DNA of 64,000 bases. Origin: Euonymus europaeus. Lineage: Eukaryota; Streptophyta; Magnoliopsida; Celastrales; Celastraceae. A program made the position numbers and the translations under genes. This document shows positions 54,001 to 64,000 of this stretch, piece after piece; the first letter of the stretch is position 1, and each line of letters starts with the position of its first letter. The notes under the pieces are model-generated. The model worked only from the letters and a program-made list of their open reading frames with translations. It made no database searches and had not been told where the DNA came from. Location of the stretch: positions 13,776,501 through 13,840,500 of the forward strand of contig OY756958.1 in NCBI GenBank assembly GCA_963580455.1, written 5' to 3'.

Positions 54001-57000
54001 TAAAATTTGACAGAGAAGAACAATAAAAAGTATACACCAAGCAACTTTGATGGTCCGAAGTTCCTCAACTCTCTCTATGGAGGAGCTTTTAACATTTTTG
54101 TCCGTTTGTCTAAGAAAGTTGGGGTTTTGTCATCGAAATAATCTAGGAAGCTTATACTCGTAAAATTTGACATAGAATAACAATAAAAAGTGTACACCGT
54201 GCAACTTTGATTGTCCGAAGTTGCTAAACTCACTCTATGGAGGAGCTTTAAATAGTTTTGCCCATTTGTCATAGAAAGTTGGGGTTTTGGCATCGAAATA
54301 ATCTAGGAAGCTTATACTTGTAAAATTTGACATAGAAGAACAATAAAAAGTGTAAACCGAGCAAGTTTGATGGTCTGATGTTGCTCAACTCTCTCTATGG
54401 AGAAGTTTTTAATGGTTTTGTCCATTTGTCATAGAAAGTTGGGGTTTTGGCATCAAAATAATCTAGGAAGCTTATACTCGTAAAATTTGACATAGAAGAA
54501 CAATAAAAAGTGTACAACGAGCAACTTTGATAGTCCGAAATTGCACAACTCATTCTATGGAGGAGCTCTTAAAGTTTTTGTCCATTTCTCGTAGAAAGTT
54601 GGGGTTTTGCATCAAAATAATCTAGGAAGCTTATACTCGTAAAAATTGACACAGAAGAACAATAAAAGGTGTACACCGACCAACTTTGATGGTTCAAAGT
54701 TACTCAACTCTCTCAATCGAGGTGCTTTTTACGTTTTTGTCCATTTGTCTTAGAAAGTTTGTGTCTTGGCATCGAAATAATCTATGAAGCTTATATTCAT
54801 AAAATTTGACATAGAAGAACAATAAAAAGTGTACACAGAACAACATTGAAGGTCCGAAGTTGCTCAACTCTCTCTATGGAGAAGCTTTTAATGGTTTTGT
54901 CCATTTTTCATAGAAAGTTGGGGTTTTAGCATCGAAATAATCTAGGAAGCTTATACTCGTAAAATTTGACATAGAAGAACAATAAAAAGTGTACAACGAG
55001 CAACTATGATAGTCTGAAGTTGCAGAACTCATTCTATGGAGGAGCTTTAAAAGGTTTAGTCCATTTGTCGTAGAAAGTTGGGGTTTTGGCATCGAAATAA
55101 TCTAGGAAGCTTATACACGTAAAATTACACATAGAAGAACAAAAAGTGTACACCGACCAATTTTGATGGTTCGAAGTTGCTCAACTCTCTCTATCGAGGA
55201 GCTTTTACTGTTTTTGTCCATTTGTCTTACAAAGTTCGTGGTTTGGCATCGAAATAATCTAGGAAGCTTATACTTGTAAAATTTGACATAGAAGAACAAT
55301 AAAAAGTGTACACCGAGCAAGTTTGACTGTCCGAAGTTTCTCAACTCTCTCTATGGAGAAGCTTTTAACGGTTTTGTCCATTTGTCGTAGAAAAATGGAG
55401 TTTTGGTATTGAAATAATCTAAGAAGCTTATACTCGTAAAATTTGACATAGAAGAACATTAAAAAGTGTACACAGAACAACATAGATGGTCCGAAGTTGT
55501 TCAACTCACTCAATGGAAGAGCTTTAAACGGTTTTGTCCATTTGTCATAGATAGTTGGGGTTTTGACATCGAAATAATCTAGGAATCTTATACTCGTAAA
55601 ATTTGACATAGAAGAACAATAAAAAGAGTAAACTGAGCAAGTTTGATGGTCCTAAGTTGCTCAACTCTCTCTATGGAGAAGCTTTTAACGGTTTTGTCCA
55701 TTTGTCGTAGAAAGTTGGGGTTTTGGCATCAAAATAATCTTGGAAGCTTATACTCGTAAAATTTGACATAGAAGAACAATAAAAAGTGTACAACGAGCAA
55801 CTTTGATAGTCCGAAATTGCACAACTCATTCTATGGAGGAGCTTTAAAAGGTTTAGTCCATTTGTCGTAGAAAGTTGGGGTTTTGGCATCGAAATAATCT
55901 AGAAAACTTATACTTGTAAAATTTGACATAGAAGAACAATAAAAAGTGTACACCGAGCAACTTTGATAGTCCGAAGTTGCTGAACTCGCTCTATGGAGGA
56001 GCTTTAAAAGGTTTTGTCCATTTGTCATAGAAAGTTGGGGTTTTCGCATCGAAATAATCTAGGAAGCTTATACTCGTAAAATTTGACATAGAAGAACAAT
56101 AAAAAGTGTACACAGAATAACATTGAAGGTCCGAAGTTGTTCAACTCACTCTATGGAGGAGCTTTAAAATGTTTTTTTCCATTTGTCATAGAAAGTTAGA
56201 GTTTTGGCATCGAAATAATCTAGGAAACTTATACTCGTAAAATTTGACAGAGAAGAACAATAAAAAGTGTACACCGAGAAACTTTAATGGTCCGAAGTTG
56301 CTCAACTCTCTCTATGGAGGAGCTTTTAACATTTTTGTCCGTTTGTCTAAGAAAGTTGGGGTTTTGGCATCGAAATAATTTAGGAAGCTGATACTCTTAA
56401 AATTTGACATAGAAGAACAATAAAAAGTCTAAACCGAGCAACTTTGATGGTCCGAATTTGCTCAACTCTCTCTATGGAGGAGCTTTTAACGTTTTTGTCC
56501 ATTTCTCTTAGAAAGATGGGGTTTCGGCATCAAAATAATCTAGGAAGCTTATACTCGTAAAAGTTGACGTAGAATAACAATAAAAAGTGTAGAACGAGCA
56601 ACTTTGATAGTCCGAAATTGCACAACCCATTCTATGGAGGAGCTTTAAAAGGTTTAGTCCATTTTTCGTAGAAAGTTTGGGTTTTGCATCGAAATAATCT
56701 AGGAAGCTTATACTCGTAAAATTTGACACAGAAGAACAATAAAAAGTGTACACCGACAAACTTTGACGGTTCAAAGTTGCTCAACTCTCTCTATCGAGGT
56801 GCTTTTAACGTTTTTGTCCATTTGTCTTAGAAAGTTTGTGTTTTGGCATCGAAATAATCTAGGAAGCTTATATTCGTAAAATTTGCATAGAAGAACAATA
56901 AAAAGTGTACACCGAGCAGTTTTGATGGCCCGAAGTTGTTCAACACTCTCTACGGAGGAGCTTTAAACAGTTCTGTCCATTGGTCATAGAAATTTCGGGT

Positions 57001-58000
57001 CTTGGCACCGAAATAATCTAGGAAGCTTATACTCGTAAAATTTGACATATAAGAACAATAAAAAGTGTACACCGAGCAGTTTTGATGGTCCGAAGTTGAT
57101 CAACACTCTCTACGGAGAAGCTTTAAACGATTTTGTCCATTTGTCATAGATAGTTGGGGTTTTGGCATCGAAATAATCTAGGAAGCTTATACTCGTAAAA
57201 TTTGACATAGAAGAACAATAAAAAGTGTACATCGAGCAACTTTCAAGGTCCGAAGTTGTTCAACTCACTCTATCGAGGAGCTTTAAACGGTTTTGTCCAT
57301 TTGTCATAGATAGTTGGAGTTTTGGCATGGAAATAATCTAGGAAGCTTATACTCGTAATATTTGACATAGAAGAACAATAAAAAGTGTACACCGAGCAAG
57401 TTTGACTGTCCGAAGTTGCTCAACTCTCTCTATGGAGAAGCTTTTAACGGTTTTGTCCATTTTTCATAGAAAGTTGGGGTTTTGGCATCGAAATAATCTA
57501 GGAAGCTTATACACGTAAAATTTGACATAGAAGAACAGTAAAAAGTGTACAACGAGCAACTATGATAGTCCGAAGTTGCACAACTCATTCTATGGAGGGG
57601 CTTTAAAAGGTTTAGTCCATTTGTCGTAGAAAGTTGGGGTTTTGGCATCGAAATAATCTAGGAAGCTTATACTCGTAAAATTTGACATAGAAGAACAAAA
57701 AGTGTACACCGACCAATTTTGATGGTTCAAAGTTGCTCAACTCTCTCTATCGAAGAGCTTTTACCATTTTTGTCCATTTGTCTTACAAAGTTCGTGTTTT
57801 GGCATCGAAATAATCTAGGAAGCTTATATTCGTAAAATTTGACATGGAGGAACAATAAAAAATGTACACCGAGCAGTTTTGATGGTCCGAAGTTGCTCAA
57901 TACTCTCTACGGAAGAGCTTTAAACGGTTCTGTCCATTTGTCATAGAAAGTTGGGGTTTTGGCATTGAAATAATCTAGGAAGCTTATACTCGCAAAATTT
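51001..58000. repeat. 15/16-monomer HOR block
   Basis: Monomers recur at about 2395 bp (53276 with 55671) and about 2556 bp (54874 with 57430). A 3-bp deletion (GAACAAAAAGTG for GAACAATAAAAAGTG) at about 55135 and 57691 is shared at the 2556-bp shift. A 4-bp loss of GTTG (CCGAACGCACAAC) occurs once near 51661. Typical monomers here have TACAACGAGCAACTTTGATAG with GTTGCACAACTC and GGTTTAGTCC. No gene is present. Confidence 0.82.
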
Positions 58001-61000
58001 CACATAGAAGAACAATAAAAAGTGTACACAGAACAACATTGAAGGTCTGAAGTTGTCCAACTCACTCTATGGAGTAACTTTAAACGGTTTTGTCCATTTG
58101 TCATAGAAAGTTGGGGTTTTGGCATCGAAATAATCTAGGAAGCTTATACTTGTAAAATTTGACATAGAAGAACGATAAAAAGTGTACACCGAACAACTTT
58201 GATTGTCCGAAATTGCACAACTCGCTCTATGGAGGAGCTTTAAATGGTTTTGTCCATTTGTCGGAGAAAGTTGGGGTTTTGGCATAGAAATAATCTAGGA
58301 AGCTTATACTCGTAAAATTTGACATAGAAGAACAATAAAAAGTGTACATCGAGCAACTTTGAAGGTCCAAAGTTGTTCAACTCCCTCTATCGGGTAGCTT
58401 TAAACGGTTTTGTCCATTTGTATGGAAAGTTGGGGTTTTGGCATCGAAATAATCTAGGAAGCTTATACCTGTAAAATTGGACATATAAGAACAACAAAAA
58501 AATATACACAGAACAACATTGATGTTCCGAAGTTGTTCAACTCACTCTACGGAGGAGCTTTAAAAAGTTTTGTCCATTTGTCATAGAAAGTTGGGGTTTT
58601 GGCATCGAAATAATCTAGGAAGCTTATACTCGTAAAAGTTGACAGAGAAGAACCATAAAAAGTGTACACCGAGCAACTTTGATGGTCCGAAGTTGCTCAA
58701 CTCTCTCTATGGAGGAGCTTTTAACATTTTTGTCCGTTTGTCTAAGAAAGTTGGGGTTTTGGCATCGAAATAATCTAGGAAGCTTATACTTGTAAAATTT
58801 GACATAGAAGAACAATACAAAGTGTACACAGAACAACATTGAAGGTCTGAAGTTGTCCAACTCACTCTATGGAGTAGATTTAAATGGTTTTGTCCATTTG
58901 TCATAGAAAGTTGGGGTTTTGGCATCGAAATAATCTAGGAAGCTTATACTTGTAAAATTTGACATAGAAGAAGAATAAAAAGTGTACAACGAGCAACTTT
59001 AGTAGTCCGAAGTTGCACAACTCGCTCTATGGAGGAGCTTTAAAAGGTTTTGTCCATTTGTCGGAGAAAGCTGAGGTTTTCGCATTGAAATAATCTAGGA
59101 AGCTTATACTCGTAAAATTTGACATAGAAGAACAATAAAAAGTGTACATCGAGCAACTTTCAAGGTCCGAAGTTGTTCAACTCCCTCTATGGGGTAGCTT
59201 TAAAAGGTTTTGTCCATTTGTCATAGAAAGTTGGGGCTTTGGCATCGAAATAATCTAGGAAGCTTATACTTGTAATATTTGACATAGAAGAACAATAAAA
59301 AGTGTACACCGAGCAACTATGATAGTCCGAAGTTGCACAACTCATTCTACGGAGGAGCTTTAAAAGGTTTAGTCCATTTGTCGTAGAAAGTTGGGGTTTT
59401 GGCATCAAAATAATCTAGGAAGCTTATACTCGTAAAATTTGACATAGAAGAACAATAAAAAGTGTACACAGAGCAACAATGATGGTCCGAAGTTGTTCAA
59501 CTCACTCTATGGAGGAGCCTTAAACGGTTTTGTCCATTTGTCATAGATAGTTAGGGTTTTGGCATCGAAATAATCTAGGAAGCTTATACTCGTAAAATTT
59601 GACATAGAAGAAAAATAAAAAGTGTACATCGAGCAACTTTGAACGTCCGAAGTTGTTCAACTCCCTCTATGGGGTAGCTTTAAAAGGTTTTGTCCATTTG
59701 TATGGAAAGTTGGGGTTTTGGCATCGAAATAATCTAGGAAGCTTATACTTGTAAAATTTGACATAGAAGAATAATAAAAAGTGTAGACAGAACAACATTG
59801 AAGGTCTGAAGTTGTCCAACTCACTCTATGGAGTAGCTTTAAATGGTTTTGTCCATTTGTCATAGAAAGTTGGGGTTTTGGCAACGAAATAATCTAGGAA
59901 GCTTATACTTGTAAAATTTGACATAGAACAACAATAAAAAGTGTACACCGAGCAACTTTGATAGTCCGAAGTTGCACAACTCGCTCTATGGAGGAGCTTT
60001 AAAAGGTTTTGTCCATTTGTCGGAGAAAGTTGGGGTTTTGGCATCGAAATAATCTAGGAAGCTTATACTCGTAAAATTTGACATAGAAGAACAATAAAAA
60101 GTGTACATCGAGCAACTTTGAAAGTCCGAAGTTGTTCAACTCCCTCTATGGGGTAGCTTTAAAAGGTTTTGTCCATTTGTATGGAAAGTTGGGGTTTTTG
60201 CATCGAAATAATCTAGGAAGCTTATACTTGTAAAATTTGACATAGAAGAACAATAAAAAGTGTACACAGAACAACATTGAAGGTCTGAAGTTGTCCAACT
60301 CACTCTATGGAGTAGCTTTAAACGGTTTTGTCCATTTTTCATAGAAAGTTGGGGTTTTGGCATCGAAATAATCTAGGAAGCTTATACTTGTAAAATTTGA
60401 CATAGAAGAACAATAAAAAGTGTACACCGAGCAACTTTAATAGTCCGAAGTTGCACAACTCGCTCTATGGAGGAGCTTTAAAAGGATTTGTCCATTTGTC
60501 GGAGAAAGTTGGGGTTTTGGCATTGAAATAATCTAGGAAGCTTATACTCGTAAAATTTGACATAGAAGAACAATAAAAAGTGAACATCGAGCAACTTTGA
60601 AGGTCCGAAGTTGTTCAACTCCCTCTATGGGGTAGCTTTAAAAGGTTTTGTCCATTTGTATGGAAAGTTGCGGTTTTGGCATCGAAATAATCTAGGAAGC
60701 TTATACTTGTAAAATTTGACATAGAAGAATAATGAAAAGTGTACACAGAACAACATTGAAGGTCTGAAGTTGTCCAACTCACTCTATGGAGTAGCTTTAA
60801 ACAGTTTTGTCCATTTGTCATAGAAAGTTGGGGTTTTGGCATCGAAATAATCTAAGAAGCTCATACTTGTAAAATTTGACATAGAAGAACAATAAAAAGT
60901 GTATACCGAGCAACTTTGATAGTCCGAAGTTGCACAACTCGCTCTATAGAGGAGCTTTAAAAGGTTTTGTCCATTTGTCGGAGAAAGTTGGGGTTTTGGC

Positions 61001-64000
61001 ATCGAAATAATCTAGGAAGCTTATACTCGTAAAATTTGACAGAGAAGAACAATAAAAAGTGTACACCGTGCAACTTTGATGGTCCGAAGTTGCTCAACTC
61101 TCTCTATGGAGGAGCTATTAACATTTTTGTCCGTTTGTCTAAGAAAGTTGGGGTTTTGGAATCGAAATAATCTAGGAAGCTTATACTTTTAAAATTTGAC
61201 GTAGAAGAACAATAAAAAGTCTACACCGAGCAACTTTGATGGTCCGAATTTGCTCAACTCTTTCTATGGAGGAGCTCTTAAAGTTTTTGTCCATTTCTCT
61301 TAGAAAGTTGGGGTTTTGGCATCAAAATAATCTAGGAAGCTTATACTCGTAAAATTTGACATAGAATAACAATAAAAAGTGTACACCGTGCAACTTTGAT
61401 TGTCCGAAGTTGCTAAACTCACTCTTTGGAGGAGCTTCAAACAGTTTTGCCCATTTGTCATAGAAAGTTGGGGTTTTGGCATCGAAATAATCTAGGATGC
61501 TTATAGTCGTAAAATATGACATAGAAGAATAATAAAAAGTGTACACAGAGGAACCATGATGGTCCGAAGTTGTTCAACTCACTCTTTGGAGGAGCTTTAA
61601 ACGGTTTTGTCTATTTGTCATAGATAGTTGGGGTTTTGGCATGGAAATAATCTAGGAAGCTTATACTCGTAAAATTTGACATAGAAGAACAATAAAAAGT
61701 GTACACCGAGCAAGTTTGACTGTCCGAAGTTGCTCAACTCTCTTTATGGAGAAGCTTTTAACGGTTTTGTCCATTTTTCATAGAAAGTTGGTGTTTTGGC
61801 ATCGAAATAATCTAGGAAGCTTATACTCGTAAAAATTGACATAGAAGAACAATAAAAAGTGTACAACGAGCAACTATGATAGTTCGAAGTTGCACAACTC
61901 ATTCTACGAAGGAGCTTTGAAAGGTTTAGTCCATTTGTCGTAGAAAGTTGGGGTTTTGGCATCCAAATAATCTAGGAAGCTTATACTCGTAAAATTTGAC
62001 ATAGAAGAACAATAAAAAGTGTACACAGAGCAACATTGATGGTCCGAAGTTGTTCAACTCACTCTATGAAGGTGCTTTAAACGGTTTTGTCCATTTGTTA
62101 TAGATAGTTGGGGTTTTGGCATCGAAATAATCTAGGAAGCTTATACTCGTAAAATTTGACATAGAAGAACAATAAAAAGTGTACATCGAGCAACTTTTAA
62201 GGTCCGAAGTTGTTGAACTCCCTCTATGGGGTTGCTTTAAAAGGTTTTGTCCATTTGTATGGAAAGTTGGGGTTTTGGCATCGAAATAATCTAGGAAGCT
62301 TATACTTGTAAAATTTGACATAGAAGAACAATAAAAAGTGTACACAGAACAACATTGAAGGTCTGAAGTTGTCCAACTCACTCTATGGAGTAGCTTTAAA
62401 CGGTTTTGTCCATTTGTCATAGAAAGTTGGGGTTTTGGCATCGAAATAATCTAGGAAGCTTATACTTGTAAAATTTGACATAGAACAACAATAAAAAGTG
62501 TACACCGAGCAACTTTGATAGTCCGAAGTTGCACAACTCGCTCTTTGGAGGAGCTTTAAAAGGTTTTGTCCATTTGTCGGAGAAAGTTGGGGTTTTGGCA
62601 TCGAAATAATCTAGGAAGCTTATACTCGTAAAATTTGACATAGAAGAACAATAAAAAGTGTACACAGAACAACATTGAAGGTCTGAAGTTGTCCAACTCA
62701 CTCTATGGAGTAGCTTTAAACGGTTTTGTCCATTTGTCATAGAAAGTTGGGATTTTGGCATCGAAATAATCTAGGAAGCTTATACTTGTAAAATTTGACA
62801 TAGAAGAACAATAAAAAGTGTATACCGAGCAACTTTAATAGTCCTAAGTTGCACAACTCGCTCTATGGAGGAGCTTTAAAAGGATTTGTCCATTTGTCGG
62901 AGAAAGTTGGGGTTTTGGCATTGAAATAATCTAGGAATCTTATGCTCGTAAAATTTGACATAGAAGAACAATAAAAAGTGTACATCGAGCAACTTTGAAG
63001 GTCCGAAGTTGTTCAACTCCCTCTATGGGGTAGCTTTAAAAGGTTTTGCCCATTTGTATGGAAAGTTGCGGTTTTGGCATCGAAATAATCTAGGAAGCTT
63101 ATACTTGTAAAATTTGACATAGAAGAATAATAAAAAGTGTACACAGAACAACATTGAAGGTCTGAAGTTGTCCAACTCACTCTATGGAGTAGCTTTAAAC
63201 GGTTTTGTCGATTTGTCATAGAAAGTTGGGGTTTTGGCATCGAAATAATCTAAGAAGCTCATACTTGTAAAATTTGACATAGAAGAACAATAAAAAGTGT
63301 ATACCGAGCAACTTTGATAGTCCGAAGTTGCACAACTCGCTCTATAGAGGAGCTTTAAAAGGTTTTGTCCATTTGTCGGAGAAAGTTGGGGTTTTGGCAT
63401 CGAAATAATCTAGGAAGCTTATACTCGTAAAATTTGACATAGAAGAACAATAAAAAGTGTACACAGAACAACATTGAAGGTCTGAAGTTGTCCAACTCAC
63501 TCTATGGAGTAGCTTTAAACGGTTTTGTCCATTTGTCATAGAAAGTTGGGGTTTTGGCATCGAAATAATCTAGGAAGCTTATACTTGTAAAATTTGACAT
63601 AGAACAACAATAAAAAGTGTACACCGAGCAACTTTGATAGTCCGAAGTTGCACAACTCGCTCTTTGGAGGAGCTTTAAAAGGTTTTGTCCATTTGTCGGA
63701 GAAAGTTGGGGTTTTGGCATCGAAATAATCTAGGAAGCTTATACTCGTAAAATTTGACATAGAAGAACAATAAAAAGTGTACACAGAACAACATTGAAGG
63801 TCTGAAGTTGTCCAACTCACTCTATGGAGTAGCTTTAAACGGTTTTGTCCATTTGTCATAGAAAGTTGGGATTTTGGCATCGAAATAATCTAGGAAGCTT
63901 ATACTTGTAAAATTTGACATAGAAGAACAATAAAAAGTGTATACCGAGCAACTTTAATAGTCCGAAGTTGCACAACTCGCTCTATGGAGGAGCTTTAAAA
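58001..64000. repeat. Trimer/dimer HOR block (479 bp and 320 bp)
   Basis: Three monomer types recur in order. Type p has GAAGGTCTGAAGTTGTCC with GGAGTAGC. Type q has GATAGTCCGAAGTTGCAC with TTTGTCGGAGAAAG. Type r has ACATCGAGC with CTCCCTCTATGGGG and TTTGTATGG. Full trimers follow each other at a shift of 479 bp (59657, 60136, 60615). Toward the right edge the pattern becomes p-q dimers, and about 62345-63464 is repeated from 63465 at a shift of 1119 bp. Shorter periods and higher similarity suggest recent local amplification. Confidence 0.9.

Larger units (their letters stand above)
1..64000. repeat. Satellite DNA array, ~160-bp monomer, head to tail
   Basis: The same ~160-bp unit recurs without interruption from the first to the last base, always in the same orientation. 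With 60-base lines the phase returns every 480 bases (three monomers), which fixes the period at 160 with rare 1-bp slips. Landmarks in order, from the first base of GAAGCTT as position 1: AAGCTT (HindIII), AAAATTTGACATAG near 17, ACAATAAAAAGTG near 34, palindrome GTGTACAC at 44-51, dyad arms at 53-61 and 72-80, GGAGGAGCTTTAAACGG near 93, TTTGTCCATTTGTCATAG near 111, GTTGGGGTTTTGGCATCG near 132. Composition of a by-eye consensus is 61 G+C of 160. Monomers differ from each other at many positions, but copies of the same higher-order unit are nearly identical. No transposon, gene or unique spacer interrupts the array. This is typical of centromeric or pericentromeric satellites. Family and species are not recognised, and centromere function is inference. 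Confidence 0.98.

Noticed and set aside
62064..62441. Longest open frame (125 codons, minus strand) as a possible gene
   Set aside because: It spans two and a half monomers, and its peptide is the same repeated phrase seen throughout. A 1-bp or 2-bp length difference in the monomers would close it.
1..64000. Dozens of open reading frames of 60-125 codons, with similar predicted peptides
   Set aside because: All those I checked lie on the minus strand and are readings of the same satellite monomer. The period of 160 is not divisible by three, so each frame changes every monomer, and the longest frames are only chance stop-free joins of two or three monomers. There is no start context, codon bias, conserved frame or domain, and identical peptides recur only where the DNA is duplicated.
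1..64000. CRISPR array
   Set aside because: The repeats are contiguous 160-bp units with no unique spacers, and variation is spread over the unit instead of alternating constant and variable parts.
1..64000. CENP-B box
   Set aside because: The nearest match, TTCGATGCCAAAACCCC on the minus strand, fails the required A and CGGG positions of the mammalian box. No better match was seen.
1..64000. Yeast CDEIII-like TGATGGTCCGAAG
   Set aside because: The likeness to the point-centromere core is partial (one extra base, no AT-rich CDEII or CDEI at the proper spacing), and point centromeres do not lie in satellite arrays.
1..64000. Telomere-like GTTAGGGTTTTGG in some monomers (for example near 2896, 6896, 33597)
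   Set aside because: It is a one-base variant of the usual GTTGGGGTTTTGG, present singly and not in tandem, so it is not interstitial telomere repeat.
1..64000. AATAAA signals and T-rich stretches as polyadenylation or promoter elements
   Set aside because: AATAAA recurs once per monomer as part of ACAATAAAAAG. With no gene or unique context it carries no annotation value.
1..64000. Assignment to a named plant satellite or species
   Set aside because: Monomer length and HindIII site alone fit many unrelated families, and I could not recall a matching sequence with certainty. A database search with one monomer would settle it.

Overview
The whole 64 kb window is one uninterrupted satellite DNA array. 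A monomer of about 160 bp is repeated head to tail roughly 400 times (64000/160), always in the same orientation. I found no gene, RNA gene, transposon, CRISPR array or unique-sequence island in it. This is eukaryotic heterochromatin. The monomer length is close to one nucleosome repeat, the base composition is about 38% G+C (counted on a by-eye consensus), and the copies are nested in higher-order repeats. All of this is typical of a centromeric or pericentromeric satellite, most often seen in plants and also in animals. I do not recognise the monomer as a named family and do not assign a species. Nearly every monomer carries an AAGCTT (HindIII) site, so this should behave as a HindIII-ladder satellite.

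Layout. 1-2.1 kb: mixed monomers with a 5-monomer tandem duplication (period about 800 bp) reaching to 2.5 kb. 2.1-15.7 kb: a 25-monomer higher-order repeat (HOR, period 3999 bp), with copies altered by a 7-monomer duplication, a loss of one monomer and a local 4-monomer-step duplication. 15.7-30.9 kb: a 14/16-monomer HOR (periods 2238 and about 2557 bp), itself embedded in a 44-monomer super-repeat of 7034 bp, with a conversion-like patch at 17.65-18.05 kb. 30.9-33.9 kb: more diverged monomers with another 5-monomer duplication. 33.9-45.35 kb: a duplication with period 5943 bp, becoming 6102 bp after one extra monomer, marked by a shared 17-bp insertion. 45.35-51 kb: interleaved 13-, 8- and 21-monomer shifts. 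51-58 kb: 15/16-monomer shifts. 58-64 kb: a short trimer (479 bp) and dimer structure. The array runs off both ends of the window.

Within the monomer the most striking element is an inverted repeat at monomer positions 53-80 (position 1 is the first base of GAAGCTT). Its arms are GAGCAACTT and AAGTTGCTC, and it sits beside an 8-bp palindrome, GTGTACAC. In the two major monomer classes both arms of the dyad differ in a matched way: GAGCAAC with GTTGCTC, and GAACAAC with GTTGTTC. Some monomers extend it to perfect 11-bp arms. This is the best candidate for functional structure.

The many 60-125 codon open frames, all on the minus strand where I checked, are by-products of the repeat and are not annotated as genes.
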